Positions 54,701 to 62,741 of a DNA stretch of 64,000 nucleotides are shown here, in pieces. Source of the stretch: an uncultured Clostridia bacterium (lineage in GTDB: Bacteria; Bacillota; Clostridia; Christensenellales; Borkfalkiaceae); assembly GCA_947597925.1 (NCBI GenBank), contig CANQFA010000005.1:18814-82813 (forward strand). Reading direction: 5' to 3'. The notes below the pieces were generated by a model, which was given only the letters and a program-made list of their open reading frames with translations, was not told the origin of the DNA and searched no databases. How positions within the stretch are numbered: position 1 is the first letter of the stretch; each line of letters begins with the position of its first letter. The position numbers and the translations under genes are program-made.

Positions 54701-55474
54701 TTCCCGGGCACCAACTGCGAATATGACACCGCGAAGGCCTTTGCCGATGCGGGCGCGGAGCCCGAGATCTTCGTGATCCGCAACGGCAGCGCGGAGGAGG
54801 TCGCCCGCTCGGCGGAGGAATTTGCCCGCCGCATGCGGGAGGCGCAGATCGTCTTTATCCCGGGCGGATTCTCGGGCGGCGACGAGCCCGACGGGTCGGG
54901 AAAATTTATCACGGCATTCTTCCGCAGTGAACTCCTGAAGGCGGAGGTAGAGGCGCTCCTCGGCGCCCGCGACGGGCTGATGGGGGGCATCTGCAATGGC
55001 TTCCAGGCCCTCATCAAGCTCGGCCTCGTGCCCTACGGGAAGATCGTCGATACCGACGCAAACTGCCCCACCCTCACCTACAATGACATCGGCAGGCACC
55101 AGAGCCGCATCGTGCGCGTGAGGATCGCCTCCAACCGCTCGCCGTGGCTCACGGGCGTCAACGTAGGGGATATCTACTCCGTGCCCATCTCGCACGGGGA
55201 GGGACGCTTCGTCTGCTCCGATGCCCTCATCGCGGAACTCGCCGAAAAGGGTCAGATCATGACACAGTACGTCGACCTCGAGGGGCACGCGACCATGGAC
55301 ATCCGCTTCAACCCCAATGGGAGCGCCTGTGCCGTGGAGGGCATCCTCTCGCCCGACGGCAGGGTCTTCGGTAAGATGGGCCACTCCGAGCGCAAGGGGA
55401 AGGGCCTCTACAAGAACGTCATCGGCAACTACGACATGCGCCTCTTTGAGAGCGCGGTGAGATATTTCAAATAA
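51785..55474 (+). CDS. purL: Phosphoribosylformylglycinamidine synthase, single-chain
   Basis: 1229 residues, the large form with synthetase and glutaminase in one chain, rather than the PurS-PurQ-PurL complex of Bacillus. TYWSDHCRHTTF, ETHNHPTEIEPFGGAATCIGG, and the C-terminal class I amidotransferase with GGFSGGDEPDG, GICNGFQALI (nucleophile Cys) and HGEGRF. This size and layout match the clostridial-type large PurL. Converts FGAR to FGAM with glutamine and ATP. Confidence 0.95.
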   Translation: MVYRVYVEKKEGFDHEAKSLLRDFRELLELGNVTGLRVLNRYDVEDIGEELFEKCVREVFSEPQMDTASECVDLTGARTFAVEYLPGQFDQRADSAAQCVQLVSMGSRPLIRTAKVYAVYGNVTEEDLSAIKKYVINPVESREASLAIPETLKIAHPVPAEVETLTGFLRLDEEGLREFVKKYALAMDEDDIAFCQEYFRSEMRDPTITEIRMIDTYWSDHCRHTTFLTTLDGVSFEDELPERAYRDYLAAREELGRTKPVNLMDIGTIACKLLKKRGMLEKLDESEEINACTVKIKVDVDGEAQDYLLLFKNETHNHPTEIEPFGGAATCIGGAIRDPLSGRSYVYAAMRVTGAGDPLVPVKDTMQGKLPQRKIVTTAAAGYSSYGNQIGLATGQVDELYHPGYLAKRLEIGAVIAATPAENVRREVPAPGDKVILLGGRTGRDGCGGATGSSKSHTLESLSVCGAEVQKGNAPEERKLQRLFRNKEAMLLIKRCNDFGAGGVSVAIGELADGLEIDLDLVPKKYDGLDGTELAISESQERMAVVVEAKDAEEFIRLAEEENLEATVVATVSAIPRLKMRLHGKTIVDVSREFLNSNGAEKHTTAAPKRAESYEKALPVSFAHGMRETASDLNTCSKRGLSERFDSTIGAGTVLMPFGGRYQMTPPQAMVHLVSVEKGHTDTVSYMAWGGNPYIAEKSPYHGAYLAVVESVAKLIATGASFEDVYLSFQEYFLKPGKDPARWGQPLAALLGAFKAQTELGIAAVGGKDSMSGTFEHIDVPPTLVSFAVTTGRSGEVVSPEFKSAGHKVVLLSPAYDGDGLPVTGSLLANFRAVTAFMRSGKIVSAWSCGFGGVAEGILKMCFGNRIGFRFADMVPLEKVFGYRYGSLILELNEDIGLGEELGETTGDGILSRGAERLSVTELASLYEGKLEPVYPVNAKAPARPVHDITSEPVKIYASAYKTASPRVLLPVFPGTNCEYDTAKAFADAGAEPEIFVIRNGSAEEVARSAEEFARRMREAQIVFIPGGFSGGDEPDGSGKFITAFFRSELLKAEVEALLGARDGLMGGICNGFQALIKLGLVPYGKIVDTDANCPTLTYNDIGRHQSRIVRVRIASNRSPWLTGVNVGDIYSVPISHGEGRFVCSDALIAELAEKGQIMTQYVDLEGHATMDIRFNPNGSACAVEGILSPDGRVFGKMGHSERKGKGLYKNVIGNYDMRLFESAVRYFK

Positions 55475-55483
55475 GGAGACATC

Positions 55484-57148
55484 ATGAAATCGGACATCGA
55501 GATCGCACAGGCAGCGGAAAAGCAGCACATCAGGGAGATCGCCGCAAAGCTCGGGCTCTCCGAAGACGACATTGAGTACTACGGCAAGTATAAGGCAAAG
55601 GTGGATCCCGCGGCCATTCCGAAGGACCGCAAGGACGGCAAGCTCATCCTCGTGACCGCCATCACCCCCACGCCCGCGGGCGAGGGAAAGACGACGACCA
55701 CCATCGGCCTTGCCGACGGGCTCTCCCGCATCGGGAAGAAGGTCGTGGTGGCCCTCCGCGAGCCCTCCCTGGGACCCGTCTTCGGCATCAAGGGCGGCGC
55801 CGCGGGCGGCGGCTATGCGCAGGTCGTGCCCATGGAGGACATCAACCTCCACTTCACGGGCGATTTCCATGCCATCGGCGCGGCAAATAACCTCCTCGCC
55901 GCCATGCTCGACAACCACATCTTCCAGGGGAATGAGCTGAAGATCGATATAAACCGCATCACGTGGAAGCGTTGCGTGGACATGAACGACCGCCAGCTCC
56001 GCTATGTGGAAGACGGGCTCGGCGGACCCAAGTCGGGCGTGCCGAGAAAGGACGGCTACGACATCACCGTGGCCAGCGAGGTGATGGCGACCCTCTGCCT
56101 CGCCTCCGACCTCATGGACCTCAAGGCGCGCCTTGCCCGCCTCGTGGTGGCCTATAATACCGACGGACAGCCCGTGACGGCGGGGGACCTCAAGGCGGAG
56201 GGCGCCATGACGGCCCTTCTCAAGGACGCCATGAAGCCCAATCTCGTGCAGACCCTCGAGGGGACGCCCGCGTTCGTACACGGCGGACCCTTCGCCAATA
56301 TCGCCCACGGATGCAACTCGGTGGTCGCGACAAAGGCGGCTCTCAAGCTCGGCGACTATGTGGTCACCGAGGCAGGATTCGGTGCCGACCTCGGCGCGGA
56401 GAAATTCCTCGACATCAAGTGCCGCTTTGCCCGCCTCAGGCCCGCGGCAGTCGTCATCGTCGCTACGGTGCGCGCCCTCAAGATGCACGGCGGGCTTGCC
56501 AAGACGGAGCTCGGAAAAGAGGACCTCGGCGCCCTCGAGAGGGGACTTCCCAATCTCCTTCGCCATGTCTCCAACATCCTCAATGTCTATGGTCTTCCCG
56601 CGGTCGTGGCGGTCAACCGTTTCCCCACCGATACCGACGCGGAAATAGAGCTCGTCATAGAGAGATGTCGCGCGCTCGGCGTCAACGTGTGCCTCTCCAC
56701 CGTGTGGGCAGACGGCGGCAAGGGCGGAGTGGAGCTTGCGGAAGAGGTCGTGCGCCTCGCAGACAGGCTCTCCGGGTTCCGCTTCTGCTATGACGAAAAG
56801 CTGCCCATCAAGGAAAAGATCCACGCCATCGTCACCAAGATCTATGGTGGGCGCGGGGTCGTATATACGCCCGAGGCGGAGGCGGAGATCGCCCGTCTCG
56901 AGGAGCTCGGCTTCGGTAAGACGCCCATCTGCATGGCAAAGACGCAATATTCCTTCTCGGACAATGCCGTACTCCTCGGCGCGCCCACGGGATTCGATGT
57001 CACCGTGCGCAGTGTGAAGATCTCCGCGGGTGCGGGCTTTGTGGTGGCGCTCACGGGCAATATCATGACCATGCCCGGCCTTCCCAAGGTCCCCGCTGCC
57101 GAAAAGATCGACGTGGACGCAGAGGGGAACATCACGGGACTCTTCTGA
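55484..57148 (+). CDS. fhs: Formate-tetrahydrofolate ligase
   Basis: 554 residues. P-loop [17 protein letters not shown] (~66-82), [22 protein letters not shown], and LSTVWADGG match Fhs. Makes 10-formyl-THF from formate and ATP, the donor for PurN and the AICAR transformylase encoded in the same operon. 9 bp after purL. It overlaps the next ATG by 1 nt. Confidence 0.96.
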   Translation: MKSDIEIAQAAEKQHIREIAAKLGLSEDDIEYYGKYKAKVDPAAIPKDRKDGKLILVTAITPTPAGEGKTTTTIGLADGLSRIGKKVVVALREPSLGPVFGIKGGAAGGGYAQVVPMEDINLHFTGDFHAIGAANNLLAAMLDNHIFQGNELKIDINRITWKRCVDMNDRQLRYVEDGLGGPKSGVPRKDGYDITVASEVMATLCLASDLMDLKARLARLVVAYNTDGQPVTAGDLKAEGAMTALLKDAMKPNLVQTLEGTPAFVHGGPFANIAHGCNSVVATKAALKLGDYVVTEAGFGADLGAEKFLDIKCRFARLRPAAVVIVATVRALKMHGGLAKTELGKEDLGALERGLPNLLRHVSNILNVYGLPAVVAVNRFPTDTDAEIELVIERCRALGVNVCLSTVWADGGKGGVELAEEVVRLADRLSGFRFCYDEKLPIKEKIHAIVTKIYGGRGVVYTPEAEAEIARLEELGFGKTPICMAKTQYSFSDNAVLLGAPTGFDVTVRSVKISAGAGFVVALTGNIMTMPGLPKVPAAEKIDVDAEGNITGLF

Positions 57149-58137
57149 TGAAGCGAGAGAGACTTCTCCTTGCGGTACCGCCCCTTCTCGGGTGGTACCG
57201 CATTTCAAAGAGGGACCTTCCGTGGAGGAAGGACCGCACGCCGTACTCCGTCCTCGTCTCCGAACTCATGCTCCAGCAGACGCGGGTCGAGGCGGTGAAG
57301 GAGCGCTATGTCCGCTTCCTCACTCGCTTCCCGACGGCAGAGGCCCTCGCCGCGGCGACGGAGGAAGAGGTGCTGAAGGAGTGGGAGGGGCTCGGCTACT
57401 ACTCGCGCGCCCGCAACCTGCATCGTGCGGCAAAGATCATCGTCCGTGAGGGCTTCCCTCAGACATGGGTGGGGGTAAGAGCGCTTCCCGGCGTCGGCGA
57501 CTACACCGCGGGTGCCATCTCGAGCCTCGCGCTCGGGGTCTATGCCCCCGCCGTGGACGGAAATGTGCTGCGCATCTTGACCCGTCTTCTCGCCGATCCC
57601 GCGAAGATCGACGAAAATCGCACGAAAAGGGACTTTTCCGCCCTCCTTACCGAGGTCTGTCCGCCCGAAGCGGGAGAATTCACCGAGGCGCTCATGGAGC
57701 TCGGCGCCCTGGTCTGCGTGCCCAACGGACCTCCTGCGTGCGGGGCATGTCCGTGGTCTGCGCTCTGTCTCGCCCATCTCGAGGGGAGAGAGGAGGACTT
57801 TCCCGTGCGCGGAGAAAAGCGTCCGCGGCGGGTGGAGGAGCACGACGTCTATATCATGACCTGCGGCGGAAAATATGCCCTCGTGCGGAGGGAGGAGGGC
57901 CTTCTGAAGGGGCTCTACGGCTTTCCCTTCCTCACCGCGCCGCCCGCGGGAAGGGAGCTCGCTGCAAGGCGGGCAAAGCACATCTTTACCCATGTGGAGT
58001 GGCACATGACGGGGCACCTCGTCGAGGTCGAAGGGGAGGACCCCGCCTATCTCTGGGCGACCGCCGAGGAGATTGAAGGGAAGTACCCCCTGCCCTCCGC
58101 CTTTTCCGCCTTCCGCATCTGGATAAAAGGGGCATGA
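57148..58137 (+). CDS. mutY: Adenine DNA glycosylase
   Basis: 329 residues. Removes A mispaired with 8-oxoguanine. RDLPWRKDRTPYSVLVSELMLQQTRV, helix-hairpin-helix LPGVGDYTAGAI, catalytic Asp in AVDGNVLR, and an Fe-S set C-x6-C-x2-C-x5-C (CVPNGPPACGACPWSALC). The C-terminal MutT-like domain is present but short. Coupled to fhs (TGATG); a DNA-repair gene at the end of the purine operon. Confidence 0.93.
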   Translation: MKRERLLLAVPPLLGWYRISKRDLPWRKDRTPYSVLVSELMLQQTRVEAVKERYVRFLTRFPTAEALAAATEEEVLKEWEGLGYYSRARNLHRAAKIIVREGFPQTWVGVRALPGVGDYTAGAISSLALGVYAPAVDGNVLRILTRLLADPAKIDENRTKRDFSALLTEVCPPEAGEFTEALMELGALVCVPNGPPACGACPWSALCLAHLEGREEDFPVRGEKRPRRVEEHDVYIMTCGGKYALVRREEGLLKGLYGFPFLTAPPAGRELAARRAKHIFTHVEWHMTGHLVEVEGEDPAYLWATAEEIEGKYPLPSAFSAFRIWIKGA

Positions 58138-58149
58138 AAAATGCCCGAG

Positions 58150-58183
58150 CCGCGTTGACAACGACGCGGTTTTTTGCTATAAT
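58150..58183 (+). promoter_or_regulatory. Terminator of the purine operon overlapping the tmk promoter
   Basis: CCGCGT (58150-58155), loop, ACGCGG (58164-58169) and six T form an intrinsic terminator. TTGACA (58155-58160) sits in its loop and TATAAT (58178-58183) follows after 17 bp, so the same 34 bp end one operon and start the next. Confidence 0.85.
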
Positions 58184-58224
58184 GGGAGGGAAATATGCCA
58201 CAAGACGGCAGAGGAAGTGAAGTG

Positions 58225-58842
58225 ATGAGAGGAAAGTTTATCGTCTTCGAGGGGACGGACGGCAGCGGAAAATCAACGCAGATGAAGCTGCTCGGAAAAT
58301 ATCTCGCGGGGAAGGGCATCCCCGTCTATGCCACCCATGAGCCCACGGAGTCTCCCTTCGGGGCCATTCTCCGCGCCTGCATGACGGGGAGGATCGAGAC
58401 GGATGAGTATACCATCGCCGCCATGTTTGCCGCCGACAGGTCCGACCATCTCATGAATGGGGTAAACGGCATCCTGAAAAAGCTCGAAGAGGGGACTACG
58501 GTGCTCTGCGACCGCTACTGCCTCTCCTCCTTTGCCTACAACGGCGGGATCGTCCCCCTCGAGTGGGTCATCTCCCTCAATGAGCCCGCGCTGAACAACC
58601 CGCCCGACCTCACCGTCTTCCTCGACCTTCCCGCAGAGGAGGGGATGAAGCGGGTCTTGAGGCGCGGCGAGTCGGAGCGCTACGAGACTCTCGAGCGGCA
58701 GAGGAAGATCCGCGACCAGTACTTCATGCTCTTCGAACGCTTTGCATCGCACAATGTAAAGGTCGTGCCGAGCTCGGAAGACAAGGACGAGACACAGCAG
58801 CGCATCCGCGAGATCGCCGATGTGCTCTTCGGAGGGATGTGA
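58225..58842 (+). CDS. tmk: Thymidylate kinase
   Basis: 205 residues from ATG 58225. FIVFEGTDGSGKSTQMKLL is the P-loop; THEPTESPFG and LCDRYCLSSFAYNG (DRY motif) confirm Tmk, dTMP to dTDP. The ATG at 58195 would lie within ~6 nt of the predicted transcript start, so the later start with AGGAAG is preferred. First gene of the tmk-yraN operon. Confidence 0.93.
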   Translation: MRGKFIVFEGTDGSGKSTQMKLLGKYLAGKGIPVYATHEPTESPFGAILRACMTGRIETDEYTIAAMFAADRSDHLMNGVNGILKKLEEGTTVLCDRYCLSSFAYNGGIVPLEWVISLNEPALNNPPDLTVFLDLPAEEGMKRVLRRGESERYETLERQRKIRDQYFMLFERFASHNVKVVPSSEDKDETQQRIREIADVLFGGM

Positions 58843-58843
58843 C

Positions 58844-59335
58844 ATGGACCTCGTCGTCGGGATCGTCTTGAAGCCGCAGGGCATCCGCGGGGAAGTGAAG
58901 GTGAAGCCCTACACCGACTCGGCGGAGACCTACCGCGAGTTTTCTCACGTCTATATCGGGGGGGAGGAATATAAGATCCTCTCCATCCGCACGGGCGACG
59001 GGTTCGTCTATCTCGGCCTCCGCGGCGTCCCCGACCGCAATGCCGCCGAACTTCTGCGCGGAAAGGAGCTCACCCTTCCCCGCGAAGAGGCGCCCGCGCC
59101 GCCCGCGGGAAGCTACTATATCGCCGACCTGCTCGGAAGCCGCGTGGAGACGGAGGAGGGGGAGCTCCTCGGCACCCTCGTCAATGTGACGCAGGCCTCT
59201 ACCGACGTCTATACCTTGGACATGGGTGGTACATCGGTGCTCTTCGCCGCGGCAAGGGGGGTCATCACCTCGGTGGACCCCGCGAAAAAGGTCATCGTAG
59301 TCAACGGGAAGCGCTTTTCGGAAGTCTCCGTGTAG
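58844..59335 (+). CDS. rimM: 16S rRNA processing protein RimM
   Basis: 163 residues from ATG 58844, with GGAGGG 7 nt upstream and 1 nt after tmk. VVGIVLKPQGIRGEVKVKPYTDS (RimM barrel), GSYYIADLLGSRVETEEGELLG (PRC barrel) and the C-terminal KKVIVVNG. Binds S19 and helps mature the 30S head. Confidence 0.94.
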   Translation: MDLVVGIVLKPQGIRGEVKVKPYTDSAETYREFSHVYIGGEEYKILSIRTGDGFVYLGLRGVPDRNAAELLRGKELTLPREEAPAPPAGSYYIADLLGSRVETEEGELLGTLVNVTQASTDVYTLDMGGTSVLFAAARGVITSVDPAKKVIVVNGKRFSEVSV

Positions 59336-59386
59336 TGCAGACCCTCATTTTCTCACCCCATCTATGCTTTTCGGAGTTCCAATGCC

Positions 59387-60061
59387 ATGAAGATCACAGT
59401 TCTCACCCTCTTTCCCGAAATGTTCTCGGCGCTCTCGTCGAGCATCTTGGGGCGCGCCCGTCGGGACAAGAAGTTCGAACTCGAGGTGGTCGATATCCGC
59501 GACTACACCGAGGACAAGCATCGCAAGTGCGACGACTATCCCTTCGGCGGCGGCGCGGGCATGGTCATGATGGCCCAGCCCATAGGGAGCGCCATCGAGG
59601 CCGTCGACCCCGGACATGGTGCCCGCCGCATCTATCTCTCGCCCAAGGGAAAGACGCTCACCCAGAGCCGTGCCGTCTCCCTCTCGGAGGAGGAGCACCT
59701 CGTCCTCCTCTGCGGACACTACGAGGGGGTGGACCAGCGCGCCATAGACCTCTTTATCGACGAGGAGATCTCCATCGGCGACTATGTGCTCACGGGGGGA
59801 GAACTGCCTGCCATGGTGCTCATCGACTGCGTCGCGCGGTATATCGACGGCGTGCTCTCGCCCTCCTCCCTCGTGGATGAGAGCTTTTCGGAAAATCTTC
59901 TCGAATATCCCCAATACACCCGCCCCGTGGAGTACCGCGGCCTCACCGTGCCCGAAGTGCTCCGCAGCGGCGATCACGCCGAGATAGACAGATGGCGGAG
60001 GGAGCAGGCGCGGGCGCTCACAAAAAAGCTCCGTCCCGACCTTTTGGGGGAGGATGTATGA
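59387..60061 (+). CDS. trmD: tRNA (guanine-N1-)-methyltransferase
   Basis: 224 residues. Methylates G37. LTLFPEMFSAL start, DDYPFGGGAGMVMMAQP, LLCGHYEGVDQRAID (knot), SIGDYVLTGGELP and EYPQYTRPVEYRG are diagnostic. The relevant substrates include tRNA-Pro with G36-G37, such as the tRNA at 21700. ATGA overlap with ylqF. Confidence 0.96.
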   Translation: MKITVLTLFPEMFSALSSSILGRARRDKKFELEVVDIRDYTEDKHRKCDDYPFGGGAGMVMMAQPIGSAIEAVDPGHGARRIYLSPKGKTLTQSRAVSLSEEEHLVLLCGHYEGVDQRAIDLFIDEEISIGDYVLTGGELPAMVLIDCVARYIDGVLSPSSLVDESFSENLLEYPQYTRPVEYRGLTVPEVLRSGDHAEIDRWRREQARALTKKLRPDLLGEDV

Positions 60062-60915
60062 AGACCATCCAGTGGTATCCCGGGCACATGGCAAAGGCCA
60101 TGCGCATGATGGAGGAGACCCTGTCGCTCAGCGATGCCGTCGTCTTCGTGCTCGACGCCCGCTGCCCCGCGTCCTCCTTCAATCCCCGTCTTCTGACCCT
60201 TGCGGGGACGAAACCCGTCCTCTTCGTGCTCAATAAGGCCGACCTCGCCGCTCCCGCGCCCGACACGGCGGCGCTTCTCAAAAAGAGCGGAAGGTCCGCC
60301 GTCAGGCTCTCCGCAAATTCTCCCGCCGCGGTGAGACCCCTGCGGGACGCCATGACCGAGGTCGCCGCCGAGCGCATCGCGCGGAACGAGGCGCGGGGCA
60401 TCAAAAAGCCCGTCCGCTTCATGGTGGCGGGCATTCCCAATACGGGAAAGTCCACCCTCATCAACCTCCTCGCGGGGGCGAAGAAGGCGCAGACGGGGGA
60501 TAAGGCGGGCGTGACGCGCGCCAAGCAGTGGGTGCGGTGCGGAAATTTCGACCTCCTCGACACGCCGGGGACCATGCCGCCCGCCTGCGAAAATCAGGTC
60601 TTTGCGCGGCGGCTCGCCTACGTCGGGAGCATTCACGACGAGATCCTCGCCATCGACGAGATAGCCCTCGCCCTCCTCGAGGAACTGCAAAATTCCAACC
60701 CCATGTCGTTATTTGAGCGGTATGGGACGAAGGAAGGGACGCCGCTCGAGCTTTTAGAGGCGGTGTGTACGCGGCGGGGCTTTGTCCTCCGCGGCGGAGA
60801 ATACGACTATGAGCGGGGGGAGCGCGCCGTGCTCGATGACCTCCGCAAGGGCCGCCTCGGGCGGGTGCTCTTTGACAGCGAAGAGGACCTGCGTGCCGCA
60901 GGTCTTATCGTGTGA
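60058..60915 (+). CDS. rbgA: Ribosome biogenesis GTPase YlqF/RbgA
   Basis: 285 residues. Circularly permuted GTPase: WYPGHMAKAMR at the N-terminus, NKADL (G4), SAN (G5), GIPNTGKSTLIN (G1), then LLDTPGTM (G3). Assists 50S assembly. Start at 60058 overlaps trmD; a longer frame begins inside trmD and is rejected. Confidence 0.94.
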   Translation: MKTIQWYPGHMAKAMRMMEETLSLSDAVVFVLDARCPASSFNPRLLTLAGTKPVLFVLNKADLAAPAPDTAALLKKSGRSAVRLSANSPAAVRPLRDAMTEVAAERIARNEARGIKKPVRFMVAGIPNTGKSTLINLLAGAKKAQTGDKAGVTRAKQWVRCGNFDLLDTPGTMPPACENQVFARRLAYVGSIHDEILAIDEIALALLEELQNSNPMSLFERYGTKEGTPLELLEAVCTRRGFVLRGGEYDYERGERAVLDDLRKGRLGRVLFDSEEDLRAAGLIV

Positions 60916-60922
60916 GGAGAGA

Positions 60923-61543
60923 ATGGACAGTCCGACTTACGAGAGAGAATATGCCGCCAAGGGCTATGCCGCCGTCGCGGGCGTCGATGAGGTGGGCCGA
61001 GGCCCTCTCGCGGGTCCCGTGGTGTGCGCCGCCGTCATCCTCCCCATCGAGGAGGAGAGGCGCATCTTGGGCGTAAATGACTCCAAAAAGCTCACCGCGC
61101 GCCGCCGCGAACTGCTGGCCGAAAGGATAAGGGAGACCGCCCACGCCTATGCCATCTCCGAGGTGGATGCGGAGACCATAGACCGCATCAATATCCTGCA
61201 GGCGACCCGCCTCGGCATGAAGCGCGCCGTCGAATCGCTCAGTCCTCCCGCGGACATGGTACTCGTCGACGGGGTCATGACCCTCGATCTCGCCCTTCCC
61301 GTGCGGAGCATTGTAAAGGGGGACGCCCTCGTCTACTCCATCGGCGCGGCGAGCATCCTCGCAAAGGTCTATCGCGACGCCCTCATGAAAAAATTTGCCG
61401 AAGAGTTTCCCGAATACGGCTTTGACCGCAACGCGGGCTACGGCACGAAAGAGCACATCGACGCCATTCGGGAGGTGGGCATATGCAGAATTCACAGAAG
61501 GACCTTCGTAAAAAACTTCTGGGACGGAAAGGTGAGGACTTAG
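60923..61543 (+). CDS. rnhB: Ribonuclease HII
   Basis: 206 residues from ATG 60923 with GAGGAGAG upstream. AGVDEVGRGPLAGPVV (catalytic Asp-Glu), VNDSKKLTARRRE, DGV, and IGAASILAKVYRD (third Asp) are intact. Removes ribonucleotides from DNA. Overlaps yraN by 61 bp. Confidence 0.95.
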   Translation: MDSPTYEREYAAKGYAAVAGVDEVGRGPLAGPVVCAAVILPIEEERRILGVNDSKKLTARRRELLAERIRETAHAYAISEVDAETIDRINILQATRLGMKRAVESLSPPADMVLVDGVMTLDLALPVRSIVKGDALVYSIGAASILAKVYRDALMKKFAEEFPEYGFDRNAGYGTKEHIDAIREVGICRIHRRTFVKNFWDGKVRT

Positions 61544-61845
61544 TGTGCAAATATCTCAAAAAGCGCAGGTATAAGATCCTCCGCCGCAACTTCACGACGC
61601 CCTTCGGCGAGGCCGATATCGTCGCCATGAGCCCCGACGGCTATACCTGCTTTGTGGAGGTCAAGGCGCGCGAGACCGATGCCTTCGGCCTTCCCGCCGA
61701 GGCAGTCACCCGCGAAAAACAGCGCAGATACCGCCTGATGGCGGGATTGTGGTGCGAGATGCAGGGCATCGAGGTGCCCATCCGCTTCGACGTCGCCGCC
61801 GTCTACGAGGGCAACCTCGAATATTTCGAAAACGCCTTTATCTGA
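61483..61845 (+). CDS. yraN: YraN/UPF0102 family endonuclease-like protein
   Basis: 120 residues. LGRKGEDLVCKYLKKRRYKIL, NFTTPFGEADIVA and CFVEVKARE give the PD-(D/E)xK-like core of UPF0102. Function unsettled; possibly nuclease. Begins 61 bp inside rnhB, with GGAGGTGGG as ribosome site, a long overlap for this genome. Confidence 0.92.
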   Translation: MQNSQKDLRKKLLGRKGEDLVCKYLKKRRYKILRRNFTTPFGEADIVAMSPDGYTCFVEVKARETDAFGLPAEAVTREKQRRYRLMAGLWCEMQGIEVPIRFDVAAVYEGNLEYFENAFI

Positions 61846-61857
61846 GTCCCAAAAAAC

Positions 61858-61886
61858 GAGACGCCCGCATAAGATGAGGGCGTCTC
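61858..61886 (-). terminator. Intrinsic terminator of the zinc-peptidase gene
   Basis: GAGACGCCC/GGGCGTCTC stem with 11-nt loop; T-run on the minus strand (A at 61851-61856). Confidence 0.85.
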
Positions 61887-61906
61887 GATAGAGCAACAAG
61901 ATGAAA

Positions 61907-61927
61907 GACGGAGGATACCCGTCTTTT
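61907..61927 (+). terminator. Intrinsic terminator of the tmk-yraN operon
   Basis: GACGG (61908-61912) pairs with CCGTC near 61919-61923, then six T. The T-run touches the end of the convergent gene. Confidence 0.65.
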
Positions 61928-61928
61928 T

Positions 61929-62657
61929 TCAGCGGCGGTTGCGGCTGCCGAGGAAGGAGAGGACAATGAGCAGATAGCGGAGGAAATAGACGAGGGAAAT
62001 GAGCAGCGACGCGACATAGGTCATGGCTGCCGCCGAGAGCACCTTTTTGGCGCCCACGATCTCGCTCTCATTCAAAATGCCTTCTTCGAGGAGCATCTTC
62101 TTGGCACGCGCCGAGGCATTGAACTCGACGGGCAGCGTGACGAGCATAAAGACGGTGGAGAGGGAGTAGAGGATGATCCCCGTGATCATGATCCATTCAC
62201 CCGCCATAGAGCCCGCAGGGGTGAGGAAGAGGACATCTACCAAGATGCCTATTATGATGAGGGGAAGGGCGAGCCGCGAGCCGAGGTTGACCGCGGGAAC
62301 GAGGGCCGTGCGGATGCGGTAGGGGAGATATCCCTCCTTTTTCTGCATGACGTGCCCTATCTCATGCGCCGCCACGGCGACCGCCGCGACCGATGCCGAG
62401 CCATAGGTACTTCCCGAGAGATTGACCTGCCGCTTCGTGGGGTGATAGTGGTCCGAGAGCCGCCCGCCCACGCGGTTTACCGAGATATCGGTCACCCCGT
62501 GGAGGGAGAGGAGGCGCACGGCGACGTCATACCCCGTCATGCGGGAGGAATTGGGCACCTTGTCATAGGCGGCATAGGTGGAGTTTACCTTTGCGCTTGC
62601 CCATCCCGACAGCGCCAGGAAGGGGAGCAGGATGAGAAGGAAGAGCAAATAGTTCAT
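61929..62657 (-). CDS. YugP-type membrane zinc metallopeptidase
   Basis: 242 residues. N-terminal helix, HYHPTKRQVNLSGSTYG, zinc motif AHEIGHVMQ (HExxH), two central helices, PVEFNASARAKKMLLEEGI, and a C-terminal pair of helices. Matches the neutral zinc metallopeptidase family (Zn_peptidase_2, YugP). Substrate unknown. Likely membrane quality control. Confidence 0.9.
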   Translation of the reverse strand: MNYLLFLLILLPFLALSGWASAKVNSTYAAYDKVPNSSRMTGYDVAVRLLSLHGVTDISVNRVGGRLSDHYHPTKRQVNLSGSTYGSASVAAVAVAAHEIGHVMQKKEGYLPYRIRTALVPAVNLGSRLALPLIIIGILVDVLFLTPAGSMAGEWIMITGIILYSLSTVFMLVTLPVEFNASARAKKMLLEEGILNESEIVGAKKVLSAAAMTYVASLLISLVYFLRYLLIVLSFLGSRNRR

Positions 62658-62741
62658 GATAATACCTCACCTTATTATACCACCTCTCCCGCCTTCTCAA
62701 TCTCCTTTTCGAAAGATTTTATAATGCGGCGCGCGCGAACC

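Noticed and set aside
50510..57208. Two long minus-strand ORFs of 1126 and 1014 codons
   Set aside because: Antisense to purD-purL and purL-fhs, whose products are unmistakable.
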